DNA of 64,000 nt from Mediannikoviicoccus sp037890055 (GTDB lineage Bacteria; Bacillota; Clostridia; Tissierellales; Peptoniphilaceae): assembly GCA_037890055.1 (NCBI GenBank), contig JBBKBD010000002.1. One strand, 5' to 3'. Below the pieces are notes generated by a model, which was not told where the DNA came from, searched no databases, and saw nothing but the letters and a program-made list of their open reading frames with translations. Of this stretch, positions 62,901 to 64,000 are shown in pieces; within the stretch, counting starts at the first letter, position 1, and every line of letters begins with the position of its first letter. The position numbers and the translations under genes were made by a program.

Positions 62901-64000
62901 AATTTCGCCATTTTTTATTTTTACAGCACCTATTTCGATAATTTTATCATTAATCTTTGAAAATCCTGTAGTTTCAATATCAAAAACTACAAATGTATTT
63001 TCGTTAAAATTTGAATTGAAATCTGTAATTACACGTAAGTTATCCTTTAAAATTAATCCCTCTATTCCATATAGCGGTTTAATACTAGTGCCTTTAGTAG
63101 CATCATAAAAAGAAGGGTACCCTTGAGCAACGCCCCTATCTGTTATGCCAACTGCTGTATAACCCCAGGAAACAAGTTCTTTAATTAGCTCATCAATTTT
63201 AATGTATCCTTCAATAGCAGAGAATTGACTAAGTAAATGAAGTTCAACCCTCTTTTCTGTAGCATTATCTCCTCTCTTATTCATAGTATGAGGCTCAATT
63301 GAATTGACATTTATTATATTGCAACGTGAAAAGTTATCATATGTGTACTTGCCTTCAACTTTTACACATTTACCTGTTTTAATTAAGTCTGAGTACTCAT
63401 CAAACCTTTCATTTTTAAAAAAAGTTTTACAGGTTACGGAAGATGTTCCGTCGTATATGTCATATGTTACTATTACATATTGTTCATTTTTAGTTACAAT
63501 ATTTTCACAGGACAAAATTTCTCCTGCAACACAGATAAAATCCCAATTATCTCCTAAATCAGATATTTTCATTATTTCTGATTTTATCTTTCTTCCAAAT
63601 TTTTCCTTTTTGTCATTCTTTGACTCATCTTTTTTCTTAGGTTCAACTCTTTCTATGTTTACAACAGCTTCTTGAGCTCTTTTCTTTTCTTTGTCCTTTA
63701 ATTGCTCTATATATTCATCTTTGCTTATTGTTTCCGTTTCAAATGAAATGCTTATATTTTTTATTGAATAATTTTTGTCTTCAATAAAATTTAAAACTCT
63801 ATTTTTTAACTCTTCAGCATCACATTCATCTTGAAGTTTGTCTAGACTTATATTTAAAGTTTCATTTATACAGAATATTTTTATTTTATCCTTATCAAAG
63901 CCTTCTCCATTTAAAAACAAAATACAATCTTTACAAATATCACCAGCTTCATTTTCACTTTCATTAGTTTTCGCAAAATTTATTTCGATTTCACCGACAC
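59943..64000 (-). CDS. polC: DNA polymerase III alpha subunit, PolC type, 5' end beyond window
   Basis: The replicative polymerase of low-GC Gram-positives. The frame stays open to base 64000 (1,351 residues seen, ~1,440 usual), so TTG 63918-63920 is not the start. Order: N-terminal domain, OB fold (WDFICVAGEI), split PHP domain, DEDD proofreading exonuclease (VVFDIETTGFS, NAEFDIGFI, HRACDDAMATA), zinc finger (CPECKYSKF, CPVCGEEL), polymerase core with EPDIDLNFAGEYQ and SGQHPGGVMIVP, and C-terminal KMFPKAHAVAY-like and HhH segments. The PHP metal site is damaged: HLL at 63231-63239 for HLH, and TDR for TDH. Confidence 0.97.
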   Translation of the reverse strand, partial: VGEIEINFAKTNESENEAGDICKDCILFLNGEGFDKDKIKIFCINETLNISLDKLQDECDAEELKNRVLNFIEDKNYSIKNISISFETETISKDEYIEQLKDKEKKRAQEAVVNIERVEPKKKDESKNDKKEKFGRKIKSEIMKISDLGDNWDFICVAGEILSCENIVTKNEQYVIVTYDIYDGTSSVTCKTFFKNERFDEYSDLIKTGKCVKVEGKYTYDNFSRCNIINVNSIEPHTMNKRGDNATEKRVELHLLSQFSAIEGYIKIDELIKELVSWGYTAVGITDRGVAQGYPSFYDATKGTSIKPLYGIEGLILKDNLRVITDFNSNFNENTFVVFDIETTGFSKINDKIIEIGAVKIKNGEIVEKYNKFINPNRQLPQKIVELTNITDDMLMGQPQVEVVLPDFMEFVGDSTLVAHNAEFDIGFIRENCMRLSLPFNNAYLDTLSLCRGVYPDLKNHKLDTIAKFLGVSLESHHRACDDAMATAHIFLKALQEDVVKELTSLNDLNKIKTTWPKYKNEEYNSIIYATNLTGLKNLYKLISISSMNYFNRAPGIPESLLEEYKEGLIIGSGDYQGELFQSIISGYPDEYINNIIQKFDFIEVQPPLNYRHLVEDGKIESMDEVKNIINKIISMAKSNDKLVVATSACHYFEPKDYVLRSIVQLSQPFFKRGRAEKYPSLYFRTTEEMLKEFSFLPETLRKEIVIENTHKIADSIEELKPIPDGTYPPVIEGSDETLRSMTYDKAKSMYGDPIPEYVKERLDRELNSIISNGYAVLYIIAQKLVKKSNDDGYLVGSRGSVGSSFAATMAGITEVNPLLPHYRCPECKYSKFIDDMNIGSGLDLPRKKCPVCGEELITDGHNIPFEVFLGFEGDKEPDIDLNFAGEYQPTCHKYTEELFGAENVFRAGTIGTIAENTAYGYIKKFLETKEIDLPEAEIKRLQKKLVGVKRTSGQHPGGVMIVPRDKEIYDFCPIQHPADDMASDIITTHFNYSAISGRILKLDLLGHDVPSIIRHLEDLTGVDPLSLPFDDEDTMSIFNSIDALNMVKPYETTNIGSLGIPEFGTNFVRQMLVETKPTTMSELFRISGLSHGTDVWTNNAQDLVRQGVTTLKNVISTRDDIMTYLIQMGLDKKKSFTIMERVRKGKNLADETIEYMRSFNVPEWYIDSCKKIKYMFPKAHAVAYVLMSYRIAYFKVHYPEAFYCTYFTTKIDSFPGQIVYDGLDSIRNEMANIKQKGYAATAKDKSVLTVLELAEEMYCRGIEMEKVDFNSSLDLKFNYNKKGSIIPPFRALDGVSDAHSISIYNEIKKGDFISIQDLVNRTGINKVAVQALKEHGTLSGLSESNQLSLF

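Noticed and set aside
63918..63920. TTG as the polC start
   Set aside because: The frame remains open to the window edge, the TTG lacks a ribosome site, and PolC is normally some 100 residues longer.

Overview
The window is one continuous stretch of chromosome from a low-GC, anaerobic, Gram-positive-type bacterium (Firmicutes/Bacillota). The evidence is: PolC-type replicative polymerase, RNase Y, HrcA/CIRCE heat-shock control, FloA, RnpM, NrnA, PpsR, strong AGGAGG ribosome sites and sigma-A promoters with 17-bp spacers. A selenocysteine-containing SelD and the overall gene set resemble Tissierellia/Peptoniphilaceae or related Clostridia. That placement is inference; genus cannot be fixed from the window alone. 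All but two of the 61 genes (rpsT and a rodA-type gene) lie on the minus strand, as on a leading-strand arm. No tRNA, rRNA, insertion sequence, prophage or CRISPR array was seen.

Layout. 1-942: tyrosine recombinase, cut by the left edge, with a dif- or operator-like palindrome between its promoter and start. 1.2-4.8 kb: aminotransferase, PHP phosphoesterase, RNase Y. 4.9-8.1 kb: an Mre11-like nuclease followed by a Rad50/SbcC ATPase divided into three separate proteins. 8.1-12.4 kb: recA, pgsA, ftsK, dut. 12.5-22.3 kb: RNA and translation genes (pnp, rpsO, ribF, truB, nrnA, rbfA, infB, rnpM, nusA, rimP). 22.4-24.6 kb: nfeD-floA-unknown membrane-domain cluster. 24.7-36.0 kb: rpsU, hinT, mtaB, rsmE, prmA, dnaJ, dnaK, grpE, hrcA, hemW, lepA. 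36.3-40 kb: rpsT, holA, comEC. 40-44.3 kb: glycolytic run gap-pgk-tpiA-eno. 44.5-46.4 kb: trmL, nth, nfo. 46.5-50.6 kb: rodA, and an operon comEA-selD-orphan response regulator-cyclophilin. 50.8-53.8 kb: cell-wall enzymes (NlpC/P60 endopeptidase, L,D-transpeptidase). 53.8-64 kb: ppsR, a shortened GlyRS-beta relative, recO, era, a DgkA-PAP2 fusion, ybeY, phoH and polC, cut by the right edge.

Most of the window is conserved housekeeping. The items that deserve attention are: (1) the tripartite Rad50 with its Mre11; (2) SelD with an in-frame UGA (Sec18) and a SECIS-like hairpin; (3) a C-terminally short GlyRS beta subunit sitting where glyQ-glyS normally lies but with no glyQ; (4) an OmpR-type regulator whose receiver lacks the acidic pocket and the conserved lysine and has no kinase beside it; (5) four GTAAC half-sites at exact 11-bp spacing, matching the WalR consensus, just upstream of the NlpC/P60 promoter; (6) the palindrome in front of the recombinase; (7) a PolC whose PHP domain has lost metal-binding residues.

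Several starts were moved from the longest open frame to codons with a properly placed ribosome site (PHP gene, rny, the small coiled-coil gene, ftsK, dut, truB, infB, rpsU, hrcA, rpsT, eno). polC and the recombinase are open to the window edges.
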